Source: Streptomyces sp. NA04227 | GTDB taxonomy: Bacteria > Actinomycetota > Actinomycetes > Streptomycetales > Streptomycetaceae | Assembly (NCBI RefSeq): GCF_013364195.1 | Contig: NZ_CP054918.1 | Location: forward strand, 2,283,001 to 2,347,000 | Direction of reading: 5' to 3' | DNA: 64,000 bases | Translations under genes and position numbers: made by a program | Shown: positions 36,378 to 44,352 of the stretch, in pieces | Numbering within the stretch: position 1 is the stretch's first letter | How the letters are laid out: every line of letters begins with the position of its first letter | The notes under the pieces: model-generated | What the model was told of the DNA's origin: nothing | The model's database searches: none | The model's input: the letters and a program-made list of their open reading frames with translations, nothing else

Positions 36378-37511
36378 TTACCTGGTCACGGCGGTCTGAC
36401 GGAAGAGCCACTCCGACTTGAGTTCCGCATAGCCGGGCTTGATGACGTCATTGATCATGGCCAGCCTTTCATCGAAAGGAATGAAAGCTGATTTCATCGC
36501 ATTGACGGTGAACCACTGCATGTCGTCGAGCGTGTAGCCGAAGGTGCCGACCAGGTGCTCGAATTCGCGGCTCATGGTGGTGCCGCTCATGAGCCTGTTG
36601 TCGGTGTTGACCGTGGCCCGGAAGTGCAGCCTGCGCAGCAGCCCGATCGGGTGCGCCGCATAGGAATCGGCCGCCCCCGTCTGGAGGTTGGAGGTCGGGC
36701 ACAGCTCCAGCGGGATGCGCTTGTCGCGTACGTACGAGGCGAGCCGCCCGAGCGTGACGGTGCCGTCGTCGGCGACCTGGATGTCGTCGATGATCCGCAC
36801 CCCGTGCCCGAGCCGGTCGGCGCCGCACCACTGGAGCGCCTGCCAGATCGACGGCAGTCCGAAGGCCTCGCCCGCGTGAATGGTGAAGTGGTTGTTCTCG
36901 CGCTTGAGGTACTCGAAGGCGTCGAGGTGGCGGGTGGGCGGGTACCCGGCCTCGGCACCGGCGATGTCGAAGCCGACGACGCCCGAGTCCCGGTAACGGT
37001 TGGCCAGTTCGGCGATTTCCAGGGCGCGCGCGGCGTGCCGCATCGCGGTGAGCAGGGCGCCGACGCGGATCCGGTGACCGTTCTCGCGCGCCCGCTGCTC
37101 CCCTTCCCGGAAGCCCTCGTTGACCGCCTCGACGACCTCTTCGAGGCTGAGCCCGCGCTCCAGGTGCTGCTCGGGGGCGTAGCGCACCTCCGCGTACACC
37201 ACGCCGTCCTCGGCGAGGTCCTCGGCGCACTCGGCGGCGACCCGGCGCAGTGCGTCCTTGGTCTGCATGACGGCGCAGGTGTGGGCGAAGGTCTCCAGAT
37301 AGCGTTCCAGCGAACCGGAGTCGGCGGCCTCGCGGAACCACAGGCCGAGTTTGTCGGCGTCCGCCTCGGGCAGCCCCTCGTAGCCCGTCTCACGGGCGAG
37401 ATCCACCACGGTTCCTGGGCGCAGGCCCCCGTCGAGGTGGTCGTGCAGCAATACCTTGGGGGCTCGGCGGATCTGCTCGGCTCCCGGTCCGGAGAAAGTC
37501 TGGCTCGTCAT
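36378..37511 (-). CDS. add: Adenosine deaminase
   Basis: 377 aa. Zinc and catalytic residues are present: LLHDHLDGG (HxH), TIHAGEAFG (His and catalytic Glu), LGHGVRI and [11 protein letters not shown]. That is the true adenosine deaminase pattern, converting (deoxy)adenosine to (deoxy)inosine, the substrate of PunA. The gene matches SCO4901 by context. The ATG at 37511 lies 6 nt after TAGAGT without a Shine-Dalgarno, so it is predicted leaderless. The upstream CTACGCGCGTAG is shared with punA and deoC. Confidence 0.92.
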   Translation of the reverse strand: MTSQTFSGPGAEQIRRAPKVLLHDHLDGGLRPGTVVDLARETGYEGLPEADADKLGLWFREAADSGSLERYLETFAHTCAVMQTKDALRRVAAECAEDLAEDGVVYAEVRYAPEQHLERGLSLEEVVEAVNEGFREGEQRARENGHRIRVGALLTAMRHAARALEIAELANRYRDSGVVGFDIAGAEAGYPPTRHLDAFEYLKRENNHFTIHAGEAFGLPSIWQALQWCGADRLGHGVRIIDDIQVADDGTVTLGRLASYVRDKRIPLELCPTSNLQTGAADSYAAHPIGLLRRLHFRATVNTDNRLMSGTTMSREFEHLVGTFGYTLDDMQWFTVNAMKSAFIPFDERLAMINDVIKPGYAELKSEWLFRQTAVTR

Positions 37512-37539
37512 CTCGGCACTCTAACGCCTACGCGCGTAG
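37512..37539 (-). promoter_or_regulatory. CTACGCGCGTAG operator and leaderless promoter of add
   Basis: The palindrome CTACGCGCGTAG covers 37528-37539. On the minus strand it is followed by TAGAGT, a -10 element 6 nt before the ATG. Third copy of the element in the window. Confidence 0.68.
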
Positions 37540-37627
37540 ATCGCTTACCTCTCGCGCCCGTGGTCGATACGTAACAGTGATCGCCAGGAGGGGTGGCGTA
37601 CACCGGGGCTTCTGACACTGTTCTGTC

Positions 37628-38449
37628 ATGGGTTCAGTCAAGTCACAATCGACGGCGGCCCGTGCGGCACGGCTCTCGGGCCCGATCGGCCCCGCGCCGT
37701 CCTCGGTGAGCGGCGTGGTGCTGTTGCTGCCGGGCGGCGAGGAGGTCTCCGCGCGCAGACCCCTGCCGTTCGCCGCTGCGGGGATGCGGGCGCTGGGGCG
37801 GCATCTGGCGCGCGCCGGGCGCACGGACGGGCTCGCCGCACATGTCGTGCAGTACCACCAACGCGGCTGGAACGGCAGCGAGGCACAGCTCGCCAAGGCC
37901 GCCACCTGGGCCGCGGACGAGGCCGTACGCAGATACGGGGACGTTCCGGTGTGCCTCGCGGGCACGGACATGGGCGCCCGGGCCGCCCTGCACGCCTCGG
38001 GTCACGCCGCCGTCAACTCCGTACTGGCACTGGCGCCTTGGCTGCCCGAGGACGACGTCGCCGTACCGCCCGAACCGGTGAAGCAGTTCCACGGCCGCAC
38101 CGTACTGATCGTGCACGGCACCAACGACGAACGCACCGACCCCGAACTCTCCTTCCGGCTCGCAGCCCGCGCCAAGAAGGCACACCGCGACATCGCCCGC
38201 TTCGAGGTCCACTCCGACGGCCACCGCCTGAGCCAGCACCGCAGCGAAGTCCTCGCCCTGGCCGCCGACTTCGTCCGCGGCACCCTCTTCGGCCACGCCT
38301 TCGCCCGCCCCGTCCAGGACGCCCTGGCCGCACCCCCGCCGATCGGCCTGCGGATGCCACTCGCCTCCGGGTTCGGGAGCACACTGGGCACGCCGAACGG
38401 ACGAGGGAACGGACGAGGAAACGGGCGAGGGAACGGACGCCGGAAGTAA
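37628..38449 (+). CDS. Alpha/beta-hydrolase-fold protein with Asp at the nucleophile elbow
   Basis: 273 aa. The fold is seen in VVLLLPGGEEVSARR (first strand), the elbow CLAGTDMGARAALHASG, TVLIVHGTNDERTDPE (acid position) and VHSDGHRLSQHRSEVL (His). The elbow carries Asp where esterases and lipases have Ser, so it is either a dehalogenase-like enzyme or a non-canonical member; the sequence does not decide. The C-terminus is a Gly/Arg/Asn repeat (GRGNGRGNGRGNGRRK) encoded by an imperfect 12-bp DNA repeat. It is divergent from add across 116 bp. Confidence 0.75.
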   Translation: MGSVKSQSTAARAARLSGPIGPAPSSVSGVVLLLPGGEEVSARRPLPFAAAGMRALGRHLARAGRTDGLAAHVVQYHQRGWNGSEAQLAKAATWAADEAVRRYGDVPVCLAGTDMGARAALHASGHAAVNSVLALAPWLPEDDVAVPPEPVKQFHGRTVLIVHGTNDERTDPELSFRLAARAKKAHRDIARFEVHSDGHRLSQHRSEVLALAADFVRGTLFGHAFARPVQDALAAPPPIGLRMPLASGFGSTLGTPNGRGNGRGNGRGNGRRK

Positions 38450-38567
38450 CGTGCCCGTGGGGGTGGCGAGTTGGTCTCGGGCGGGCACAACACTTCCCTG
38501 CTGTTGCTGACTACTTGGCAGTCGTCGCCGCTCATCCGCCAACCACTACTTCCTATTTGCCACTTGC

Positions 38568-39617
38568 TCAGTGCTCGCGCAGCAGTCGGCCGCGCCGTGA
38601 GAGCAGGAAGCGTTTGAAGGCGGCCACCGGCACCGTGTCGGGGTGGCCGTCCAGCCAGGCCACACCGATCTGACGGACCGCGCGCGGCGCCGTGACGGCC
38701 AGATCGACAACTCCCGGGCGGGGAAAGGCCGGTGGCGGCAGCAGAGCCACGCCGAGTCCGGCCGCGACCAGGCCGCGCAGGGTCTCGGCCTCCTCACCCT
38801 CGAAGGCGATCCGGGGCCGGAACCCGGCCTGGCGGCACAGGTCGTCCGTGATGCGCCGCAGCCCGTAGCCGGACTCCAGGGTCACAAAGGCCTCCTCGGC
38901 CGTCTCGGCGAGACGCACCCGGCGCCGTCCGGCCAGGCGGTGGTCCTCCGGTACGACGAGGTTGAGCCGCTGCTCCCCGAGCGGGCGGGCGACCAGATCC
39001 GGGGCGTCCGGCACCGGCGAGGTGAGGCACAGGTCGAGCTCACCCGCCCGCATCCGTTCCAGCATGGCCTCGCCGTACGTCTGCACCAGGCTGAAGCGGA
39101 CCCGCGGATGCTCGGCGCGGAAGGCGCGCAGCAGGCCGGGCACGGTCTCGGAACCCATGGTGTGCAGGAAGCCGAAGGCCACCTTGCCGGAGGTCGGATC
39201 GGCGTCGGCGCGTACCTCCTCCGCGGCGCGTTCCACCTCGCCGAGGGCCCGCTCCACGGAACCGAGGAAGGTCCGCCCCGCGGGCGTCAGCGACAGGGCC
39301 CGGCCCCGGCGTGCGAACAGGTCGACGCCCAGGTCCTGTTCGAGGCGTACCAGTGCCCGCGACAGGGTGGACTGCGGGACCTCCAGGTCCAGGGCGGCCC
39401 GGGTCACGTGCTCGGTGCGCGCGACTGCGGCGAACTGGGCGAGCCGGGGCGCGAGTACCGCCGCCCAGGACCCGGGTTCGAGGGCGACGGCGGAACCCGG
39501 GGCCCCCTCGCCGGACGGCGCCGCCTCCTCGGTGGCCGTTCGCCCATTCCTCCGGGAGGCGTTTCCCGTACCTTCCGACCCGCCCTCCGCACCCGCTGAC
39601 CTCGGCTCATGCTTCAT
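38568..39617 (-). CDS. LysR-family transcriptional regulator
   Basis: 349 aa from the ATG at 39617. About 50 variable residues precede the winged HTH (LAQFAAVARTEHVTRAALDLEVPQSTLSRALVRLEQDLGVDLFARRGRALSLTP trimmed view: residues 60-115). The effector domain begins near GKVAFGFLHTMGSETVPGLL. It is divergent from an MFS gene across 64 bp, the usual arrangement for a LysR regulator of an efflux pump. On its strand CATAAT lies 7 nt before the ATG, so its mRNA is probably leaderless. Confidence 0.85.
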   Translation of the reverse strand: MKHEPRSAGAEGGSEGTGNASRRNGRTATEEAAPSGEGAPGSAVALEPGSWAAVLAPRLAQFAAVARTEHVTRAALDLEVPQSTLSRALVRLEQDLGVDLFARRGRALSLTPAGRTFLGSVERALGEVERAAEEVRADADPTSGKVAFGFLHTMGSETVPGLLRAFRAEHPRVRFSLVQTYGEAMLERMRAGELDLCLTSPVPDAPDLVARPLGEQRLNLVVPEDHRLAGRRRVRLAETAEEAFVTLESGYGLRRITDDLCRQAGFRPRIAFEGEEAETLRGLVAAGLGVALLPPPAFPRPGVVDLAVTAPRAVRQIGVAWLDGHPDTVPVAAFKRFLLSRRGRLLREH

Positions 39618-39681
39618 GGCATCGATTATGCCGATTCCATGCATTGGACGCATGAGCGGCGGCTCTCCTAGGTTCGGGGGC

Positions 39682-41001
39682 ATGAAGCCTGCCAGTAGCC
39701 AGGCGTCCGGCAGCGGACCGGACGCCCTCGCCCCCGCCACCGTCCCCGACCCGTCGCCCGCCCACGGACAGGCCGACCGGCCGCAGGGGCCCGACACCCG
39801 GCTCGCGCCCGGCGACGCCGGCTACCGCAGGATGAGCTTCGCCCTGTTCCTCGCGGGCGTCGCGACCTTCGCACTGCTCTACTCCACCCAGGCCCTACTG
39901 CCGCTGATCTCCGCCGAGTTCGGCGTCACCGAGAGCGCGGCGAGCTGGTCCGTCTCGGCCGCGACCGGCGCCCTGGCCCTGTGCGTGCTGCCGCTCAGCG
40001 CGCTCTCCGAACGCTACGGACGGCGCACGCTGATGACCGTGTCGCTCGTGGTCGCGGTCGCGGTGGGCCTGCTGGTGCCCTTCGCGCCGAATCTCCCCGT
40101 ACTGGTGGCACTGCGCGCCGTGCAGGGCGCCGCCCTCGCCGGGCTGCCCGCCACCGCCATGGCCTTTCTCGCCGAGGAGGTACGGCCGCGCGCCCTAGTC
40201 GCCGCGATCGGCCTGTTCGTCGCGGGCAACAGCATCGGCGGCATGAGCGGCCGGGTCGTCGGCGGCTGGAGCGCGCAACTGTGGGGCTGGCGCGCGGCGC
40301 TCGCGGTGATCGGACTGCTCGCCGTGGTCTGCGCCCTCGCCTTCCGCGCGCTGCTCCCCGCGCCCCGGCACTTCAGGCCCGCCCCGCTCGACCCGCGCTC
40401 GCTGGCCCGCACCGTACGCGGCCACCTCGCCAACCCGCTGCTGCGGCGCCTCTACGCGATCGGGGCGCTGTTCATGGCGGTGTTCGGCGCGAGCTACACC
40501 GTGATCGGGTACCGGCTCAGCGAGGCACCGTTCTCACTGCCGCAGGGCGTGGTCGGCTCGGTGTTCCTCATCTACCTGGTCGGTACGGGCACCTCGGCCA
40601 CCGCCGGACGGATGGTGGCCCGGCTCGGCAGGCGCGGCGCCCTGTACCTGGGCGGAACCACCGCGGCCACCGGACTGCTCCTGACGCTCGCGGGCTCACT
40701 GCCGCTGGTCCTGCTCGGCCTGGTCCTGATCACCGCGGGCTTCTTCACCGGACACGCGGTGGCCTCCTCGGCGGTGAGCCGGACGGCCACCGAGGGGCGC
40801 GCGCAGGCCTCGGCGCTGTACACCTCCGCGTACTACATCGGCTCCAGCGCGGGCAGCACGCTCGGGGCGATCGCCTACCGGTCCGACGGCTGGGCGGGAA
40901 CCGTCTGCCTGGGCCTGCTCGCGGTGCTCGGCGTGGTCGCCATCACGGCACTCGGCACCCGCGCCGCCCGCGCACAGCAGCTCAGGGCGGCGCGCGCCTG
41001 A
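39682..41001 (+). CDS. MFS transporter, YnfM/CynX-like
   Basis: 439 aa. After about 45 polar residues come 12 hydrophobic helices. MFS motif A is seen as LSERYGRRTLMT between helices 2 and 3 and in weaker form (ARLGRRGALY) between 8 and 9. Helix 5 carries GNSIGGMSGRVVGG. Likely a proton-coupled exporter controlled by the divergent LysR protein. TAGGTT lies 7 nt before the ATG at 39682, so translation may be leaderless. An ATG at 39652 is an alternative. Confidence 0.85.
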   Translation: MKPASSQASGSGPDALAPATVPDPSPAHGQADRPQGPDTRLAPGDAGYRRMSFALFLAGVATFALLYSTQALLPLISAEFGVTESAASWSVSAATGALALCVLPLSALSERYGRRTLMTVSLVVAVAVGLLVPFAPNLPVLVALRAVQGAALAGLPATAMAFLAEEVRPRALVAAIGLFVAGNSIGGMSGRVVGGWSAQLWGWRAALAVIGLLAVVCALAFRALLPAPRHFRPAPLDPRSLARTVRGHLANPLLRRLYAIGALFMAVFGASYTVIGYRLSEAPFSLPQGVVGSVFLIYLVGTGTSATAGRMVARLGRRGALYLGGTTAATGLLLTLAGSLPLVLLGLVLITAGFFTGHAVASSAVSRTATEGRAQASALYTSAYYIGSSAGSTLGAIAYRSDGWAGTVCLGLLAVLGVVAITALGTRAARAQQLRAARA

Positions 41002-41030
41002 CCCACGCACGCCCGGGGCTCGGCGCCTCG

Positions 41031-41062
41031 GCCGGGGCGGCGGACTCTCCCGCCGCCCCGGC
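41031..41062 (+). terminator. 13-bp perfect stem after MFS gene
   Basis: GCCGGGGCGGCGG and CCGCCGCCCCGGC arms with a 6-nt loop, 30 bp after the transporter stop. Confidence 0.78.
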
Positions 41063-41277
41063 TCCCGTACGCACGCTCCCGTACTCACCGTCCGTACGGC
41101 CTGCCTGACCATCCGTACCGCGCGTTCGCCCCGGCGGTCGGGCCGCGCCAGTATCGGGGCAGGGAGCTCTTCACGGGCGGATTTCCCCACTCGGGTCGCA
41201 TTGTCAGTGCCGTCCGGTAACTTCCGTGAGTGCCGCCGCCGTCCGGGGCGCCGGCCGAGCCTCCGGGGGTGTGAGTG

Positions 41278-42291
41278 ATGACGGACACGGCGACAACCGA
41301 TCTCGACCAACGGCTCGAGGAGTACCGGGTCGAGCTGACGGGCTACTGCTACCGGATGCTGGGCTCCTCCTTCGAGGCCGAGGACGCGGTACAGGAGACG
41401 ATGGTGCGCGCCTGGCGCAGCCACGACCGCTTCGAGGGCCGCTCCTCGCTGCGCTCCTGGCTGTACCGGATCGCCACCAACGTCTGCCTCGACCTGCTCA
41501 ACGCGGGCAACCGGAGGGCACGGCCGATGGACCTGACCCAGCCCGGGACGGCCGCCACCGCGGTCCTCCAGGAACGCGCCGAGCCGACCTGGCTGGAGCC
41601 GGTGCCCGACGGCCGCGTCCTGCCGGGCGGCGCGGACCCCGCCGAGACGGCGGTGGCCCGCGAGTCGGTACGCCTCGCCTTCGTGGCCGCCCTCCAGCAC
41701 CTGCCGCCCAAGCAGCGCGCCGTGCTCATCCTGCGCGAGGTGCTGGCCTGGAAGGCCAGCGAGTGCGCCGAACTCCTGGAGACCTCGGTCGCCTCGGTCA
41801 ACAGCGCTCTCCAGCGCGCCCGTTCGACCCTGGCGGCGACCGAGGTCAAGGCCAGCGACCCGGTGAACGAGATGGACGAGGAGCAGCGCAAGCTCCTCGA
41901 CCGGTACGTCCGCGCCTTCGAGGGCTACGACATGAAGGAACTTGCCGCCCTGCTGCACGAGGACGCGGTCCTGTCCATGCCCCCGTTCGACCTGTGGCTG
42001 GTCGGCCAGGCCGAGATCGAGGCCTGGATGCTCGGCACCGGCTCCGGCTGCCGCGGCTCGCGCCTGGTGCCCACGGTCGCCAACGGCATGCCCGCCTTCG
42101 CCCAGTACCGCAGGGCCGAGAACGGCGACGGCTTCGAGCCCTGGGCCCTTCAGGTCCTGGAGATCTCAGAGGGCAGGATCACCGGGCTCAACTCCTTCCT
42201 GGACACCGCCAGGTGGTTCCCGCTCTTCGGGGTCCCCGAGCGGCTCGAAGGTGAAGCCGGGAGTACCGAGCAGACCGGCGAGACCCAGTAG
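41278..42291 (+). CDS. ECF sigma factor fused to a SnoaL-like domain
   Basis: 337 aa from the ATG at 41278 (a GTG one codon earlier is possible; GGGGG is better spaced for the ATG). Region 2 ([28 protein letters not shown]) and region 4 ([44 protein letters not shown]) are followed by a SnoaL-like domain from about residue 205 ([21 protein letters not shown]) that in such sigma factors replaces an anti-sigma partner as the regulator. TIGR02960/SigG-like class. It recognises unknown promoters. The 3' 126 bp overlap an antiparallel STAS-domain gene. Confidence 0.85.
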   Translation: MTDTATTDLDQRLEEYRVELTGYCYRMLGSSFEAEDAVQETMVRAWRSHDRFEGRSSLRSWLYRIATNVCLDLLNAGNRRARPMDLTQPGTAATAVLQERAEPTWLEPVPDGRVLPGGADPAETAVARESVRLAFVAALQHLPPKQRAVLILREVLAWKASECAELLETSVASVNSALQRARSTLAATEVKASDPVNEMDEEQRKLLDRYVRAFEGYDMKELAALLHEDAVLSMPPFDLWLVGQAEIEAWMLGTGSGCRGSRLVPTVANGMPAFAQYRRAENGDGFEPWALQVLEISEGRITGLNSFLDTARWFPLFGVPERLEGEAGSTEQTGETQ

Positions 42292-42687
42292 CGTCCGCAG
42301 CCCGGGGGCGGGTCCGCGCAGGCCGATCCGCCCCCCGGCCCGGCGCGCCGTGAGCTGCAGCCGGGCCAGTACCTCGACGGCGCCGAAACCGGAGGCGTCG
42401 AGGTGGACCACGTCGCAGACGATCACGGGCGGGGCGCCCGGAGCCACCGCCTCGTCCGTCCCGTCGCGGGCCCGCGCCGTCCCGCCGGGCCCGGCCCGCA
42501 TGTCACCGAGCCGCGCCTCCACCTCCCCGCACAAGCGCGCCAGTTCGCCCCGGCCGATCTCGCCCCGCAGGACCAGTGCGTCCGCTGTCGATGCCCTCGC
42601 CTCCACTGCCCTCTCATCCACGTCCGGTAGACCCGCGCCGGTCACGGAACTCATCGGCGGCGGGGCCATGCCACGGAGCGTGTCCAC
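42166..42687 (-). CDS. STAS-domain protein, anti-sigma factor antagonist-like
   Basis: 173 aa from a GTG at 42687; ATGs at 42669 and 42654 are alternatives. The core STAS strand-helix is [24 protein letters not shown] and [24 protein letters not shown], where the Ser after Asp-Ala is the position phosphorylated in classical antagonists. The C-terminus is Pro/Gly/Glu-rich and is encoded antisense to the sigma gene's end (42166-42291). This arrangement suggests a functional link between the two, but no kinase is next to them. Confidence 0.68.
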   Translation of the reverse strand: MDTLRGMAPPPMSSVTGAGLPDVDERAVEARASTADALVLRGEIGRGELARLCGEVEARLGDMRAGPGGTARARDGTDEAVAPGAPPVIVCDVVHLDASGFGAVEVLARLQLTARRAGGRIGLRGPAPGLRTLLGLAGLLGTPGFTFEPLGDPEEREPPGGVQEGVEPGDPAL

Positions 42688-42837
42688 CGAAGGGCCGTCA
42701 GGATCTGGGCCGCCACCACTCGAACGCAGGAAGGGACGCCCCCTGAGCTGGTGTTAAACATTCAACATTGGGCCATTCGGGTGAACCGAAGCGAAAAGCT
42801 GTGATCGCAGAACCTGACCCTCCGTAGCGTCCTGTCC

Positions 42838-43849
42838 ATGGTCACTTCATCCCATGAGGCGATGCATCGGGTCTTCCAGGAGGACCCGAACGTCTTCGCC
42901 CGGACCTTCCGCCGCTTCGGCCTGGAGTTCGGGGAGTTCGCCGACGCGGTAGTCATCTCCCCCGACCTGACGGAGATCAGGCCCGTCGAGCGGCGCACGG
43001 ACACTCTCATCCGGTTCACGACCAGCGAGGGCAGAGAACTCCTGCTCCTGGTCGAGGCACAGCGACGCAAGGACATTAAGAAACCCCGGAGTTGGGCCTA
43101 CTACCTGGCCTACACCCAGGCGAAGTACGAAAGCGCCGAAGCCACCCTGCTGGTCGTCTGCCAGGACCGGCGCACGGCCGACTGGGCCCGGGGGCCCTTC
43201 TCCCTGGGTCCCCCGCAGTGGGCCACGCTGAAGGTTCAGCCACTGGTCATCGGCCCGCAGAACATGCCCCTGATCACCGACGTGGCCAAGGCGGCCGAGG
43301 ACATCACCCCTCGCGGTGCTCGCCGCCATCGCCCACGCCAATAGCCCGGAGCCCGCTGTCATACTCGAACCACTGTCCTCCGCCCTGGCAAAGGAGGACG
43401 AGGACACCAAGAGCACCTTCGCCGAACTCACCGAACTCGGCCTCGGCAAAGACAGCCGAGCAGGAAAGATCTGGGAGCACCTTATGGTCGTCGACCTCTC
43501 CTTCTTCCGGTCACCTACTTCGAACCGGTTGCGGGCCGAAGGACATGTGAAGGGCAAAGCAGAGGGCAAAGCGGAGGGCAAAGCAGAGGGCACGGTGCAA
43601 GGCCGCGCGGCGGCAAGCAAGGAGCACATCTTCAAGGTCTTCGACCGGCGCGGCATCCTCCTCACCGACGCGGACCGCGAACGCATCACCGCCTGCGAGG
43701 ACCTCCAACAACTCGACACCTGGTTCGACCGCGCCTTGACCGCCGGCGCCCCGGCCGACCTCTTCACGACAGCCGAACCAGCCGACGCGGCCATGGCCCC
43801 GGACGAAGAGCCGACCGCCGAACAGTCCTCCGCCGAGGGGCTCTCGTGA
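42838..43849 (+). pseudogene. Frameshifted nuclease-like conserved gene (Rpn/PD-(D/E)XK-like?)
   Basis: The N-terminal part (42838-43344) begins VTSSHEAMHRVFQEDPNVFA and contains RELLLLVEAQRRKD, SWAYYLAYTQAKYES and LLVVCQDRRTADWARGP. The frame then ends early, and the C-terminal part continues one frame over (open before and through a GTG at 43316) with LAAIAHANSPEPAVILEPL and VDLSFFRSPTSNRLRAEG. Removing one base from the C run at 43307-43310 joins them as ...EDITLAVLAAIAHA..., so a single-base insertion (or a sequencing error) broke the gene. A GKAEGKAEGKAEG repeat sits in the C part. ExQ in LLVEAQ suggests a PD-(D/E)XK nuclease, a family that includes Rpn recombination nucleases; this is uncertain. 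Confidence 0.65.
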
Positions 43850-44154
43850 GCGACAACGAACAGGCGACGTCCGCCAAGTCCGCCAAGGAAGCGGAGAAGC
43901 AGCCCATCGACCTCTCCTTCTTCCAGTCCCCCACGTCACAGCGCAAGCGAGCCGCCGGCTGCATGGAGTACTACATCAAGAAGGTCCTCGAGTTCAGCGA
44001 AATCGAACCCACCCCAGCGGAGTGGGAACGCCTCCACAACTGCTGGGACCTCGCTGTGCTGGGAACCTGGTTCGAGCGAAGCATGCAGGCCAGCACCTCC
44101 GCCGACATCTTTGACGAGGAGTGCCCCACACCGCGCCGCTCAGCGATCTCCTGA
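43846..44154 (+). pseudogene. Truncated duplicate of the preceding gene's C-terminus
   Basis: 102 aa starting with a GTG that overlaps the previous stop (GTGA). Residues 20-40 (PIDLSFFQSPTSQRKRAAG) repeat VDLSFFRSPTSNRLRAEG, and the end (LHNCWDLAVLGTWFERSMQASTSADIF) repeats ITACEDLQQLDTWFDRALTAGAPADLF. Only the C-terminal third of the family is present, so it is probably a remnant of a tandem duplication. It may still be translated. Confidence 0.6.
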
Positions 44155-44160
44155 CACTCG

Positions 44161-44204
44161 GGCGGCGGAAGCTCTGAGCCCCTCGGCTCAGGGCTTCCGC
44201 CGCC
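44161..44204 (+). terminator. 20-bp stem, 4-nt loop terminator
   Basis: Left arm 44161-44180 and right arm 44185-44204 pair with one G-T wobble around CCTC. It is the strongest hairpin in the window and directly follows the truncated duplicate. Confidence 0.85.
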
Positions 44205-44352
44205 ATCCTGCCATCGTCATTCCCTTGCACCCGATCCCACCGCCTCCCCCAACACCCCACCCCCACAAGGAAGTCACCACCCGGGCACCCCTCCTGCACC
44301 ACCTCGTCCCGATGCAAGGCTCCGCGCCCAACGCCGCTATCGTGACGAGGCC

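Noticed and set aside
43553..43597. Short iterated GGCAAAGCAGAG units that look like a repeat array
   Set aside because: They encode GKAEG repeats within a gene; unit length and lack of spacers exclude CRISPR.
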